Assembly (NCBI GenBank): GCA_036867785.1
Contig: CP145421.1
Location: 868,001 to 932,000 of the forward strand
DNA length: 64,000 nt
Source of the DNA: Plasmodiophora brassicae
Lineage: Eukaryota; Endomyxa: Phytomyxea; Phytomyxea; Plasmodiophorida
Direction: 5' to 3'
Below the pieces are notes generated by a model. That model was not told where the DNA came from. It was given only the letters and a program-made list of their open reading frames with translations, and made no database searches. Below are positions 10,800 to 24,540 of the stretch, piece by piece (the stretch's first letter is position 1; the number at the start of each line of letters is the position of its first letter). A program made the translations under genes and the position numbers.

Positions 10800-11993
10800 T
10801 CATGCGCCCTTCAACATTGCCAGCTCGTTCGCCATCGTCATATACCCTTCGATTTTGTGGTGGTACACGCTCGCCGACTTCACGCGGTCGATGAATCGTT
10901 TCGGAGGCGTGTAGCGGATCTCGTGCCCGACGTGATGGAACTTGTTGCACACGTTCCCGTCGAACGTCGCGGCGAAGACCCGTTCGCAGGCGTAAGTAAC
11001 CCCGCGGGCAACCGCTGCCGAGATCACGCTCATCCCGGCGTTGCGCCCGACGCTCTTGCAAACGTTCGCCATCGTGGCAGCATTCATTGCGGCAGGAACG
11101 ATGCGTTCGACCTTGGTCAGCTTCCCAATGCGGAGCACCTTCTGGATCCAGTACCTTCTGTCTTCCAGCACGACGACGGTCACCGTTTTCGTGCTGTCCA
11201 TGGCCGCGGATGCGACCGAGCGCGCGCTTCCTCCAACGAAACCGCTCACCGCACCGCCCTTCAGCGACGCGGTTGCATCGTTAATGGAGATGTCGACGGA
11301 AGGAACCTTGGGCACAAGGTCAAGCTCGTTCACAGACCGGAATGCATAGCCTGCCACCAGCGTGTTGCCGAACAGTCTGGCGAACTCCAGGTCGCCTACT
11401 TTCGGGCATCCGAACGTGTACAAATGCGGTTGCACCCGTGCTCGACGGGCGACGATGTCGAATTCGAAGGCGGCCAATGTGGCCAGCGCACCGCCCAAGC
11501 TGTGGCCGGTGAACACGACATCGTCAACATCGGCATGCTTGTTCAGCAGCTCGACCAGACACAATCCGTACGCCTGGAATGTCACCGCGAAAGCATTAGC
11601 GAACCCCTGGTGAAGGCTTGCCCCTGACGGATGCAAGTGGAACTTGGCGTTCCCGTCCGTGTACAAGTTCATCACTCCCTCCCAGCCATCCGTCGTCCCC
11701 CGGTAGGCGACGACAACCTCGTTTACATTTCCGCCCCCGTAGTACCCGACGAAGCCGCGCGAATTCGGGTCCCTAATGAAGCAGCGCTCGTCGACCTCGA
11801 CGCCTGTCTTCTGCTTGACCGCCTCAGAGTTCCCCGCGTCGTACGCTGCGCTCGAATAGCGCAAGGCTCGAACGTTGCGCTCAGCGTCGAAGTTCGTCGG
11901 CCGTTCCCCGGCGACTGGAAACGGCCAGACGATCAGCAGCAGCAACGCGAGGAACAACGACGTCCTCGAGACGGCGTCGCCTGTGGCCAGCAT
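10800..11993 (-). CDS. Secreted class-3 lipase, copy B
   Basis: Intronless tandem paralogue of the lipase at 9237-10436, 397 residues, same strand, 360 bp apart. The start chosen (MLATGDAVSRTS) gives a signal peptide with the core LFLALLLLIVWPF; an upstream ATG at 12038 is also in frame. Catalytic parts are intact: VVAYRGTT, TGHSLGGALATL (Ser), NELDLVPKVP (Asp) and FHHVGHEIR (His). It shares the long Asp-His insertion with copy A, here with Ala/Ser-rich and basic segments, so the insertion predates the duplication. Two complete triads suggest both copies are active. Substrate preference cannot be read from sequence. Confidence 0.88.
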   Translation of the reverse strand: MLATGDAVSRTSLFLALLLLIVWPFPVAGERPTNFDAERNVRALRYSSAAYDAGNSEAVKQKTGVEVDERCFIRDPNSRGFVGYYGGGNVNEVVVAYRGTTDGWEGVMNLYTDGNAKFHLHPSGASLHQGFANAFAVTFQAYGLCLVELLNKHADVDDVVFTGHSLGGALATLAAFEFDIVARRARVQPHLYTFGCPKVGDLEFARLFGNTLVAGYAFRSVNELDLVPKVPSVDISINDATASLKGGAVSGFVGGSARSVASAAMDSTKTVTVVVLEDRRYWIQKVLRIGKLTKVERIVPAAMNAATMANVCKSVGRNAGMSVISAAVARGVTYACERVFAATFDGNVCNKFHHVGHEIRYTPPKRFIDRVKSASVYHHKIEGYMTMANELAMLKGA

Positions 11994-12309
11994 ACCCCTA
12001 TCGACGTTTGTCTGAAGTTGGCAGACCATATCGCGCAATCAGTTGGTAAAGGATCGCTGGACTGCTCGAACGACGACGTCAGCGTCGTTGCCGCGAGTCA
12101 TTTGACTGGCCCCCGCGGCGCCGATTCGGCGACGAAACACTGCTAAATCGGGGGAATGCGCCCCATCTTGCGGGCACCGGACGGCGATTCGGGAATCTGG
12201 ACGCACCGGACCGGGGCCAAGGGGATCGGACGGTCATTGACGTCCGAAATTGTACTCGGCCCCAGCGCCCACCCTTCGGCAACGCTCAGAGCAGCAAATC
12301 CGAAACCGA

Positions 12310-13833
12310 ATGTCGGGTATCTTCAAGGACGTCACGATGGCGTTCTGGAGTTTGCTCACCTTCACGGCGTTGTCGATCGCGTCCCATGCCTTCCCGTCGC
12401 AATCCAATGACCGCGCGAAGGTGGCCGAATCGTTGTGCGCCCAGCTAAAGGATGCGGAAGCGGTCCTGGCTGCCCGGGAAGCCGTCCTGGAAACCGCACA
12501 AGCCCAACTGGAAAATGCGACCAACACGTCCACCGCGGCCGTGAACGACGTTGCCAAATCCGAATTCACGTTCAATGCAGTGGCCAACGCCATTGCCGAG
12601 ACCGTTACCAATCGCAAGGGCGTCGTAGGCCGGATACGGGCCCTGGCAGATCAGATCCAAGACTTGGAGACACTCGTCGACCAAGCCACCCGTAAGAAGG
12701 ATGCGGCGGTTGCGGCACAGCAGAGGCACCTGCAAGAGTTGAATCAGGCGCTCGCCGACGAGTACAAGACGAGGGTGCGCGATGCCGAGAACGCCATCAG
12801 AGCCGTGCTCGACCGAGATACGCGGAAAGAAGTCGGGGTTAGCGCCGATGCGGTCATCGCGTGCCGGACCCCCGAGGCGATCGAGGCTTTGCTGGACGAG
12901 AAGGACAAGGGCTACTTTGGATTTGGGTTCCCGTTGCCAAATAGGCGCGATGCTCGGATGCTTGCCGAGCTTGTTGCCAGCATGGCCCCTCCCGACGACA
13001 TTGGCGAGCAGCATGCACACATTCCTGATAGCATTACAGAAGCTATCGACGTTGCGCGCGCCGAGCTCGGCGAGGTCGAGGGCCAGCTAACAGCGGCAAA
13101 GAATGACGTCGAGAAACAGAACAGGAATCTGGCCGAAGCGGAGGACGCGCTGGAGCTGTTGCAATCGGCGCAACAATGGGCGTTCAAGGAACTGAATATG
13201 GCCAGAGACAAAGACGCCAAGGCACGCGTCGCGTTCGAAAACGCCGACCTGGCTGTTTCTGTCGCACGCGATGCTGTTGAACGTGCCCGGGTCACTGTTG
13301 ACGACACCAAGAAACGCCACGATGCCGCCGTTGAGCAATTCGAAGCGTACCAGAGCACCTGGTCGTCCAAGAATCGCGGGGCCCTGACGGCAACCAGCAC
13401 GCTTGGGGCTCTGGCAGTACTGTCGTTAAGCAAGACATTAGCCGCATCGAGCCTGGCGTCCAGTGTACTCTTCGCGGAGCGGCAGCCGGTGGTCCCCAAG
13501 ACACAGACGACATTGGCGAAGCAGCTGACCGTGGCGACGGCCAGTATCGTCGGGACGGCCGCCGCTGGATCGATGCTCTACGATATGGTAACGGGCAGGA
13601 GCGGCATGAGGAACGCGTTAGAGAAGACGGCAACGCGTGCGACAGGGCTGTTGGGATTCGGTACGCGGACCTCATCGCCAGCCCCGAAGCCGCCCAAAGT
13701 GACGACACGAAACATGGCCGTCATCTGGTCATTGATTGGCGGCGGTGCCGCGCTCGTTTTCGCCGCTGGTGCCGTATCTTTCATCGTCTTCCGCAGGCGC
13801 CAGATGACACTCCTGACCCAGTTCTACGCCTGA
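12310..13833 (+). CDS. Coiled-coil protein with signal peptide and C-terminal TM helix
   Basis: Intronless, 507 residues from ATG 12310. An ATG at 12337 would give a cleaner signal peptide (MAFWSLLTFTALSIASHA). A long alpha-helical coiled coil (about residues 30-360) follows, then Gly/Ala/Ser-rich hydrophobic stretches, and near the end one TM helix (VIWSLIGGGAALVFAAGAV) with a basic stop-transfer FRRRQ and a short tail. The layout matches the paired genes at 39025-40676 and 40863-42445, but this one lacks their Cys-rich N-terminal domain. Type I topology, with an extracellular or lumenal coiled coil, is inferred. I recognise no known family. It is transcribed away from the lipases. Confidence 0.75.
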   Translation: MSGIFKDVTMAFWSLLTFTALSIASHAFPSQSNDRAKVAESLCAQLKDAEAVLAAREAVLETAQAQLENATNTSTAAVNDVAKSEFTFNAVANAIAETVTNRKGVVGRIRALADQIQDLETLVDQATRKKDAAVAAQQRHLQELNQALADEYKTRVRDAENAIRAVLDRDTRKEVGVSADAVIACRTPEAIEALLDEKDKGYFGFGFPLPNRRDARMLAELVASMAPPDDIGEQHAHIPDSITEAIDVARAELGEVEGQLTAAKNDVEKQNRNLAEAEDALELLQSAQQWAFKELNMARDKDAKARVAFENADLAVSVARDAVERARVTVDDTKKRHDAAVEQFEAYQSTWSSKNRGALTATSTLGALAVLSLSKTLAASSLASSVLFAERQPVVPKTQTTLAKQLTVATASIVGTAAAGSMLYDMVTGRSGMRNALEKTATRATGLLGFGTRTSSPAPKPPKVTTRNMAVIWSLIGGGAALVFAAGAVSFIVFRRRQMTLLTQFYA

Positions 13834-14305
13834 ACCTGTAACCTTCGCATCGGTCATCTGTATACATGCATCGATCGGTACCAACTTGAACTATGCGTCA
13901 TTGGCACAGCAATTCATTGGCACTGAGGCAGTGTAATATCGAAAGAAGGCACTGATCACAAGGCGTCACATTGTCAAACGACAGTTGCCTTGCCTGCGTG
14001 AACAGCGCGAAACCCAAATACACTAAACGACAGTTGCCGATTGGGTGATCGTACACGCGGAACACGCGCTTGGTGGCACTAGAAAGTCTGCCGGTGACGT
14101 GATCTCTAGGGCGAAATAACCGCACCGATGGGCGGCTGCACCTGGATAGGTGTCCGAAAGGACGACAGAGGTGGCCACATGCGCGAACGTCGGAGGCTAC
14201 TGCGAACTGCAACGCAGCCCTGACACTATGTAGGCGCAGTTTTCTGCGGGTCGCTCTCTACGTGGCTTCCGGAGTGTTCCGGAGTCCGCCAGGAGGGCAG
14301 GCGGA
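13834..14305. other. Intergenic, nothing recognised
   Basis: About 470 bp with lower GC than its neighbours and no supportable gene. It probably holds the 3' end of the coiled-coil gene and the LAS1 promoter. Confidence 0.5.
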
Positions 14306-15757
14306 ATGACGAGCCGTCCGCCGCGATCCGTTCCCTGGGCGGATTACCAGGAATGGCGTCGAGTCTATGCCAACGCGTTCTCATCTGATGTGTCAGATCG
14401 TATGGATGCAGTTGCTCAGGTTTAGCTCAGTTACGTTGGGTGTCGTTCCTCGTCTAACCCGTCCAGTAGATTGCCGTGTGGCGGAGCAGAGGACACCTTC
14501 CGATCGCAGCGGATGTGACGGGCGTTCTTCTTGAGCTCGATGACGCGTGCCGTACTGGTAGCATGTCGCCTTTGGCGCTGCGTTTCGCGATCTCCATGGC
14601 TGCTGTCCGGTTGGTGAATGGGCTGACGGATCGCGAGCAGACATCCTTGTTTGCAAAGCCTGTCCGAGACGTTGCAGCTGCTCTCGGCATACCGATCTCT
14701 TTCGTCGAAGTTCGCCATCTTGCGACGCATAACGAACTGCCTTCGCTTTTTCTGGCGCTTCAGGTTAAGGATCAAGCTTTGGACTTCTTACGCTCCACGT
14801 ACTGGCAGGTATGCGTCACAACGTTCTGATACGTTGTAATTTGTGCTGAGGTGCCGACAGGTGGAGGAGGAGCACCAACAGGCGCTTTGGAGTCGATCAC
14901 AGCGTGCACTTAGCGACTTCGCCGCTGCCGCGCGGCTCGGTTCCCGAGCGGACACCGCCCGGGCCGGTCTGCATGAAGTCGTTCGTCTCGTTGCTGAGCA
15001 GTGTACGTCTCAACATATTTCCGCAATGCTTCCTGAGTATCTATCAGCTCCGCCACAAAGATGCACCGAGCTGTCAGATTCGGCAGTGAATGCACTGTGG
15101 AGCGAACGGGTTGCGACATGGGCTCCGATCCTGGACCTGCTTTCGAAACGGTCGTTATGCGTGTTTGACGACCTCTCTGGTCGATTGCTTGACCTTATCG
15201 GCGACACGGAATGTGACCAATGGCGCCGGGCGCTGTACACGCGTTGGGCCGTCCACTGCTTGGCCCGGTCCAGGATCCCGATCGATATTGTGGCACTGCG
15301 TTGCCTGGCGAATCCTTTGACCACGTATCTGCAGGTCCTGGACAAGTTGTCGCACGAGGCTCCCAGCCATCGCCGTCCACTTGTCTCTGCACCGACTGTC
15401 TTCGGTTCCGTATCGCGAAGATCGTTCATGTTGCTGGAGGCATTCTGCGGCCAAGGCAATCGGACGCCCGCGTTCAGCGATACGTTGACGGAGATTGAGG
15501 CGTTTATGGCAAACCAGAAAGAGGCTGACGCGAAACCGCGGTGGACGAAAGCGTACTGCAGTGGGGCACCCATTCCAATTGGTTTGCTGCCAGATGGAAC
15601 CCGACCGTCTCTCGACCTGCCTCCGGGCACACGCTTAACGTTCGGCTCGAATCTGTTCAAGCAGGCGCCATCGTCAGAATACGTGTGTCTGTCGGCGGGA
15701 TCTAGAAAGCGTCATCGGCCACTTGTAAACTCTGACAATATAGCTATGCTTCTGTAA
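14306..15757 (+). CDS. LAS1: LAS1 pre-rRNA endonuclease
   Basis: Exons 14306-14419, 14470-14808 and 14861-15757 (all phase 0; introns 50 and 52 nt) encode 449 residues. The N-terminal LAS1/HEPN domain opens with VPWADYQEWRRVYANAFSS, then IAVWRSRGHLPIA, and carries the nuclease motif FVEVRHLATHNELPSL, an RHxxxH. The C-terminus keeps the LAS1 signature CSGAPIPIGLLPDG. With the Grc3/NOL9 kinase, LAS1 cuts ITS2 during 60S ribosome maturation in the nucleolus. The first splice uses an AG two bases beyond an earlier CAG (ccagtag), chosen because it keeps the conserved reading frame. The length is near that of yeast Las1 (502). Confidence 0.93.
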
Positions 15758-16166
15758 TAATACAGGAAACATTAGCTGATCGAGTAAGGGGTCTGAAGCC
15801 CCCTACCAGTCACCGTTATAAAGAACGCGTTGGGAACATCTGTATTTGTTTCGTGAGCGCGCACATGGGCTGCCACCCAGAATCGAGTGCTTGCCACCCG
15901 TTCACAGCTAGGATTTGTATGGGCGGACGCTTTACTCTTTTAGAGACGATGGCATTCTCAGCCAAGGGCAAATCATTGCTCTGTTGTTTTGTTCAGCGCA
16001 AATCACAACGGAGCAACGCGAGCCTACCGTCCGTTGTTCTCCCGCAGCAGCCCACGTACATTGCCCACAGTTGCGCTCCTGTGTTTATGTTTGGGCGACG
16101 AGCCACGACGCCGGTACGAGAGTGCGTACTGCAGTTGCGAACACGTCGGCGGCAACTGCGCATTTG
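15758..16166. other. Intergenic, nothing recognised
   Basis: About 400 bp between LAS1 and the acetyltransferase. Short frames here have no family features. Confidence 0.45.
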
Positions 16167-16737
16167 ATGGCCGTCGAGTACCGTTTCTTCTCGGCTCGAG
16201 AGAGCGCGTCCCGGGACCTGTACGACAAGGTTAGCTGTGTCATATTACGACGTTGTTCAATGGGTGAACATCCGCGGCTCGTAGGAGAGAGCGCTGCGAT
16301 TTGAGTGGCTGCGGAAACCACTGGGTGGCGAGCATGCGGCTAAAGGCGAGGCCGAGGAGTTTCCGTTCGAAAAGGACTCGGTCCATCTTGTTGCCACTAT
16401 GGACGGCAATGTGATTGGATGCGTCCTGTTCCATCCCGACGGGCGTGGGTCCGGTCGCCTGTTTCAAATGGTGCCCGCCTAGGCGTCGTAGATCTCGTAC
16501 GAGCGATTTAATCTGTCTCGGCAGGCTGTTGACGAGCGGTACCGTGGGCGCGGTATCGGTGCCCAGCTCGTCAGGCGGCTGGAGCAGCACCTGAGGGACA
16601 TTGGTCTGACTGAAGTCACCCTCCACGCTCGAGAGTACGCTGCCGGGTTCTACAGGACGCTGGGATACGAACAATACGGCGACCCGTTCGAGGAAGTTGG
16701 CATCCCTCATTGCCATATGCGACGTACGCTCCTCTAG
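16167..16737 (+). CDS. GNAT N-acetyltransferase
   Basis: Exons 16167-16229, 16285-16470 and 16525-16737 (phase 0; introns 55 and 54 nt) give 153 residues. The compact GNAT fold is clear: LRFEWLRKPLGG, then VIGCVLFHPDG, then the acetyl-CoA pyrophosphate loop RYRGRGIGAQLV (R/Q-x-x-G-x-G/A), and TLHAREYAAGFYRTLGYE. The end, EVGIPHCHM, is typical of a bacterial and fungal subfamily of small soluble GNATs. The substrate is unknown. Splicing removes every stop between the three blocks, which would otherwise look like a broken gene. Confidence 0.88.
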
Positions 16738-17018
16738 CCCTCGTCGCAAGACGCGCCCTGATACAACGGATTCCCACTCATTCGCCCCATTGCATTTCGC
16801 TCTGCCTCGGCACAAGCATATTCTATTCGAAACATAATAGTACAATGCGTTTCGTATCGCGAATGAACGTCAGGAGGTTAAAGGCGGAAGATAGTGCCCT
16901 CCCTTTTGGCAAACGCTGTCAGCTGCAGGCAGAAGGTACCCATTGGCCTCACGTCCAAAACCCGGCGTCAAAAAAGCCTGGGGTTGGCGCCATTTCGGAT
17001 TCGCCGGTGGTGAGGGTC

Positions 17019-20487
<3,469 letters not shown>

Positions 20488-20598
20488 CGATGTCAACTGG
20501 CGACATCATCACTTATAACGCGTGCCTATATGATTGCAATAAACGCATGCGAAAGACCGTTGCACCTCACGGGCCCGACGCCCTCCTCGGAACAACCA

Positions 20599-21926
20599 TT
20601 AGTTTACCAGTTGACAGCGACAAGCGCACCCAGCGGTAGGGCACCTCGACTGTGTTCGGAACCACTGCTGCAAATGGGACCGGTGGCCCCCATGCAGGCA
20701 CGTACTGCAGAATTGAATAGCCCCTTTCAGAATTGTGCTGCACAGCGCACAGCGCACGCTCTGGAGCGCGAAGCGCACTGCCGACCGGGACGCCAGCTCT
20801 TCGTTGCCCTTCGTGAACGAGAGCAGCTCAGCAGACTGGGACAGCTGGCCGTATCGGTACAGACAGTTGGCATACACAAAGCGAACGCCATCGTACGACT
20901 CACCAAGTCCCAGCACAGAAGAAAGCAGTGCGGCCATCTGAACATCGTTCACGGCCCAGCACGAATCGACAAGCCGGCGAGCGAGGCGCCCACCGAACGG
21001 GTGCCGGGACCAGTCGTCGGCGTTCGACGACGACCTGTCGCAGATCAAGGCCGCCACTCCCCAGGCCCAGACGTGGACACCGTTGCCCGCCGCACGTGCT
21101 AGGTCCTGTGGTTCGATCAGTACCCAGTGGGACGCAGCATACTCGACACGATTGACGTCAACCTGGTTCGTCCGACAGATACTCGACGGGCTCTTGCCAA
21201 CGAGGGTATACTTGGAGGCAAGCCCCTGATCCATAGGGAACAGTGTTCCCAGACGAAACACGGCGACGTTGGTCAGCGGTCTGTCCACAGAACAGGACGA
21301 GATGACATCGTCGGCGTCGCTGCCGTCATCCGCACCCGTTTCGGCAGGGTAGTCATCGCCCTTCAACGGGACATGCCCGAAATCTGCCCGACGATGCACG
21401 ACGTCTTCGTTCTGGTAGAACGCGGAAAAGTACTCGTCACCGGGCATGTCGTCCATGGCGAAATTCGCCGAATGGGACAGCAGGTCGTCTGTACCTCGCG
21501 TCGACATTTCCGTGCTGTACGACAGCGCCAAGTTGGCGGTGTCGCCCCCGACCATGCACAGCGATGCTCGCAGATCCAAGTACGACCTGGGCGCCGCTCA
21601 GCGAATGAAGACGTCGGAAACCAACGTCGTCGTCCCCATACGACGATCCCTTACCTGGGCAGTGCATTGAAGTCGTCCGCGTCCACGTCCTGGATCTTGA
21701 TGAAGTTGTTGAAGACGGCGAGGCGGCCGTGCGCGCCGAACGCCGCGGCGAACAGCCTCGGGCACGGCACGTTCGCATCGGTCGGCCCGTTCGTCTTCCT
21801 CTCGAACATGTCGTCCATGACGAAGAGCGGCTGCGGCGACGACCCGGACAGCGTCAGCGCCGGCAACAGATCCATCGACCCTTGGCGGCGCTCCGGCATG
21901 CGGCCCGCACCGGCGCTCATCTCCAT
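20599..21926 (-). CDS. WDR59: WDR59 C-terminal half (GATOR2/SEACAT subunit) without WD40 propeller
   Basis: Exons on the minus strand are 21926-21655 and 21586-20599, joined in phase 2, giving 419 residues. They match the part of WDR59 after the propeller and RWD domain: PCPRLFAAAFGAHGRLAVF, then DLARAAGNGVHVWAWGVAA and RHPFGGRLARRLVDS. The CTLH-like helices (VYANCLYRYGQL) and the C-terminal RING/zinc ribbon CALCSTILKGAIQFCSTC...HGGH...WF follow. GATOR2 relays amino-acid signals to TORC1. Human WDR59 is 974 residues; the N-terminal propeller and RWD are absent, and the upstream DNA is occupied by a divergent dynein light chain gene and a TTLL. The start is the first ATG of the frame. An unseen distant 5' exon is possible. 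Confidence 0.85.
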
Positions 21927-21980
21927 CGACCACAGCCACGCATTTAACTGCAGACTGAAGTGCAGTGCGCGACTGGGGGG

Positions 21981-22064
21981 CTGCAGGGCCCACCGCGCTG
22001 CGCCGTACTATTCTGGGGGCTGCAACTGCAGCCTGCAGGGCCCACCATGCTGCGCCGTACTATT
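21981..22064. repeat. Duplicated 32-bp element in a divergent promoter
   Basis: Two 32-bp direct copies, 21981-22012 and 22033-22064, differ at two positions. Each begins CTGCAGGGCCCACC and ends GCGCCGTACTATT. Between them is a near-palindrome, GGCTGCAACTGCAGCC. They lie between the divergent WDR59 and dynein light chain starts, so they may be shared regulatory sites. Confidence 0.75.
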
Positions 22065-22123
22065 TACGTGCGGGGCGGGCGCAGCCCCCACCCCTGGACT
22101 CAGACCGGTGACCGTTCCAGCGG

Positions 22124-22586
22124 ATGTCGGCAGCGGTGGAGTCCCGGCCGGGGCAGGCCCCGGTGGCCAAAGAGAAACGCGTGCCGAAGCTGGACCGCAG
22201 TAAGGACAAGAGCATGTCAGGTGGCGGTCTGGCGTGCGACCTCGCCCTGCCGCTGACATGTGTGTGTGCGTCGGCGCAGTACTGATGACGTCGAGGATAT
22301 CGCCCCACCCGGCATTGTCAAGTCGAGCACGATGTCGCAGGCCAAGTTGCAGGAGGCGGTCGACGTCGTGCGCGCCGCGTACCTGTCCTTCACGAAGGGC
22401 GAGGGCGTGCTCTGGAAGGACGTCGCCAGGCAGATCAAGGTGGCGCTAGACGCCCAGGAGAAGTCGGGCGCAGCATGGCACGTTGTCTGCGGATCCAGCT
22501 TTGGCGCCTTCGTCAGCTATGAAGCGGACCAGATGGCGTACATCACCGTTGGCGTCATGGATGCGCTCGTCTTTAAACACGCTTGA
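22124..22586 (+). CDS. LC8/DYNLL-type dynein light chain
   Basis: Exons 22124-22233 and 22280-22586 (phase 2, intron 46 nt with a CTGAC branch-like site) encode 138 residues. Residues about 50-138 are a dynein light chain of the LC8 family: IKVALDAQEKSGAAWHVVCG, then SFGAFVSYEADQMAYI and a final beta strand ALVFKH. The spacing GIVKSSTMSQAKLQEAVDVV resembles axonemal DNAL4 as much as cytoplasmic DYNLL, so the subclass is open. It has a basic N-terminal extension of about 40 residues. It dimerises and binds dynein intermediate chains. It is transcribed divergently from WDR59. Confidence 0.85.
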
Positions 22587-22597
22587 CAGCGAATGCA

Positions 22598-24116
22598 CTA
22601 TATTACAGGTTGCACGTCCACGCCCGTCTTCTTGATGGAACGCTGGGTTCGACTGTCAAACACCGACTGGGCGTGGTCGACGAACGTCTGATAGCGCGCG
22701 GCGGCGTCAGGCGGGACGCCTTCGCCGTCCAGCACGGGCAGGACGCGCTGGAACCCGCCATCTGCACTGCGCTCCAGTTCAAGCATGGCCAGGTCGGCGC
22801 ATCGGTTCGGGTACAGCGCCTTGCGCTGGTTGCGATCCAGCCTGGGTTTGTCGGACGAGACAGCACTGCTTGCGCTGACGATGTAGAGCAGGTCGGCCAG
22901 CATGGCGCTCTTGACCTTCTCATCCACAGGGGTGTCACAGCGTAGGCTCGGGTTGCGGTTGATCTCCACCAGCCAGGGACGAAGGTCCTTGTCAAGAACG
23001 ATGTCAAAGCCGAGCAGCTGGAACGTACTGCCCCCGTTGTGATCAACCGGAAACCGCAGACGGTACTCGTGACGCAGGACGGCGCCGCCCGCGATGCACG
23101 CTTTGGCGACAATGTCTTGGAGGCCATCCCACAGCGCATTCGTGTCTGTGGAAGGATCCTCGTGGCGAATCCGGTCGATGAACGCAGCGTACGACCACTT
23201 GCTGCCTTCCGCGTAGTTCCCGCTCGTCTTGTTCAACGCATAGTTCGTCAGGTGGGAGAACGTGTGCGATAGGTTGTCGCCAACCGGCGCGACGTACGGT
23301 TCCGTGCAGAACCGCACGAGCCCATCGCGATACAGGTAGACGCGTAGGGGATCGACCGACGTCAGCAACGCGTACATGCGCAGGTCGAACTTCAGGCCAT
23401 CGAGCAAGTACGGCGGGTCGACATACAGCTGGCAGACCTGCGCGTTCGTCAGCGTTGGCCAGCGCGCGCCTACGACAAGGGATCTTCGTGCGTACCTGGT
23501 TCTCTGCAGCGTCGATCCGATCGAGCGAATCAGCCAGGAAGATGCCGCGGCCAGCGCATCGCCCGTCGGGCTTGACGATGAACGTTGGCGGTGCGCCCTC
23601 GTGATGTTCGGCATAGCCTCGAAGCGCCCGGTAGTCCTCGGGCAGGCACCATGTCACCGGGAACATGTTGTACTCCTCCGGGAACGCCTCGCGCATGGCG
23701 TTCAAGTTCCGCCCGAGGTTCTTCTTCCTGGACAGCTGCTCCATACCAGGCATCTGGGACACGCGCTGCCCAGCGCGCATGGCCCGGTAGAACGCGCTGT
23801 CTGCGGTGTCAACCCAGGCCAGCGACCAGGATCGGGAATCGCGAACCCGTTCCCATCCTAGGCGCCCAACAGCGGCATGCACAAGCTGCTGCCGCGCCTT
23901 TAGAAACACGCGCGTCGTCGTCGTCGATCGAGGGCGACGCTGCTCGACCGGCGCCCCGGTCTTCTCCTCATCACCATCGGCGACAACGTCGAACGCGACG
24001 CCGCCGGCACGGACGACACCGTACAGATCGTCGCCGTCCATTGCTGTATACGCGGCCTCGAGCGGCACCCAGTCAGCCACGTCTGGAAGCCACGGCGTCC
24101 CCGCCGTCACGAGCAA
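22598..24116 (-). CDS. Tubulin-tyrosine-ligase-like glutamylase/glycylase
   Basis: Minus-strand exons 24116-23496 and 23437-22598 are joined in phase 0 across a 58-nt intron, about 486 residues. The TTLL ATP-grasp core is present in order: FIVKPDGRCAGRGIFL, YVDPPYLLDGLKFDLRMYAL, HLTNYALNK, and the hallmark LLGFDIVLD with WLVEINRNPSL. These are the nucleotide- and Mg-binding segments. TTLLs add Glu or Gly chains to tubulin tails of axonemes. The subfamily (TTLL6/13-like glutamylase or another) cannot be fixed. The 5' end is uncertain: the frame opens without an ATG near 24116, so a short first exon probably lies upstream. The gene is tail-to-tail with the dynein light chain gene, 11 bp apart. 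Confidence 0.88.
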
Positions 24117-24358
24117 CGACTCGGCAGCCCCCCACCGCGATGGAAACGACGGGAGCGACTACCTACTGTAGGTATACGGGACCGCCCCTGGAACGACGTC
24201 ACCGATCGCAGTCTGTAGCTACGGTTCGTGCCTTGGCACTGGCAGTGGGCAGCGTGTTGTCAGGCCGACGTCTGGCGGCCGGGTGTTACTGACAGCGTTG
24301 CCCGAGACGGTCTCTCTCTCTCTCCCGCAGTTCCGCGCCAACGGCATGCCGCACGCGG

Positions 24359-24514
24359 GCCTCTTCCCTCCCGTTCCAATCCCGGCGCTGTCGATTACGA
24401 TATCGGGCTGCCCAGCAAGTAGCGTACTGATAATTCGTTCGGGTTGCGTTCCGATCCGTCGGGCAGCCCGATGTCGTATCGACAGCGCCGGGTTTGGAAC
24501 GGGAGGGAAGAGGC
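24359..24514. repeat. Long imperfect inverted repeat (about 55-bp arms, 47-bp loop)
   Basis: The left arm is 24359-24413 and the right arm 24461-24514. The right arm reverse-complemented matches the left except at a few positions, including one single-base length difference. Arms begin GCCTCTTCCCTCCCGTTCC at the outer end and meet at GGGCTGCCC/GGGCAGCCC. No open frame explains it. It could be a MITE-like element, a structured RNA or a cruciform-forming site. I see no clear flanking target duplication. Confidence 0.85.
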
Positions 24515-24540
24515 AACCAAGCGGTAGGACGCTGCTCGAC

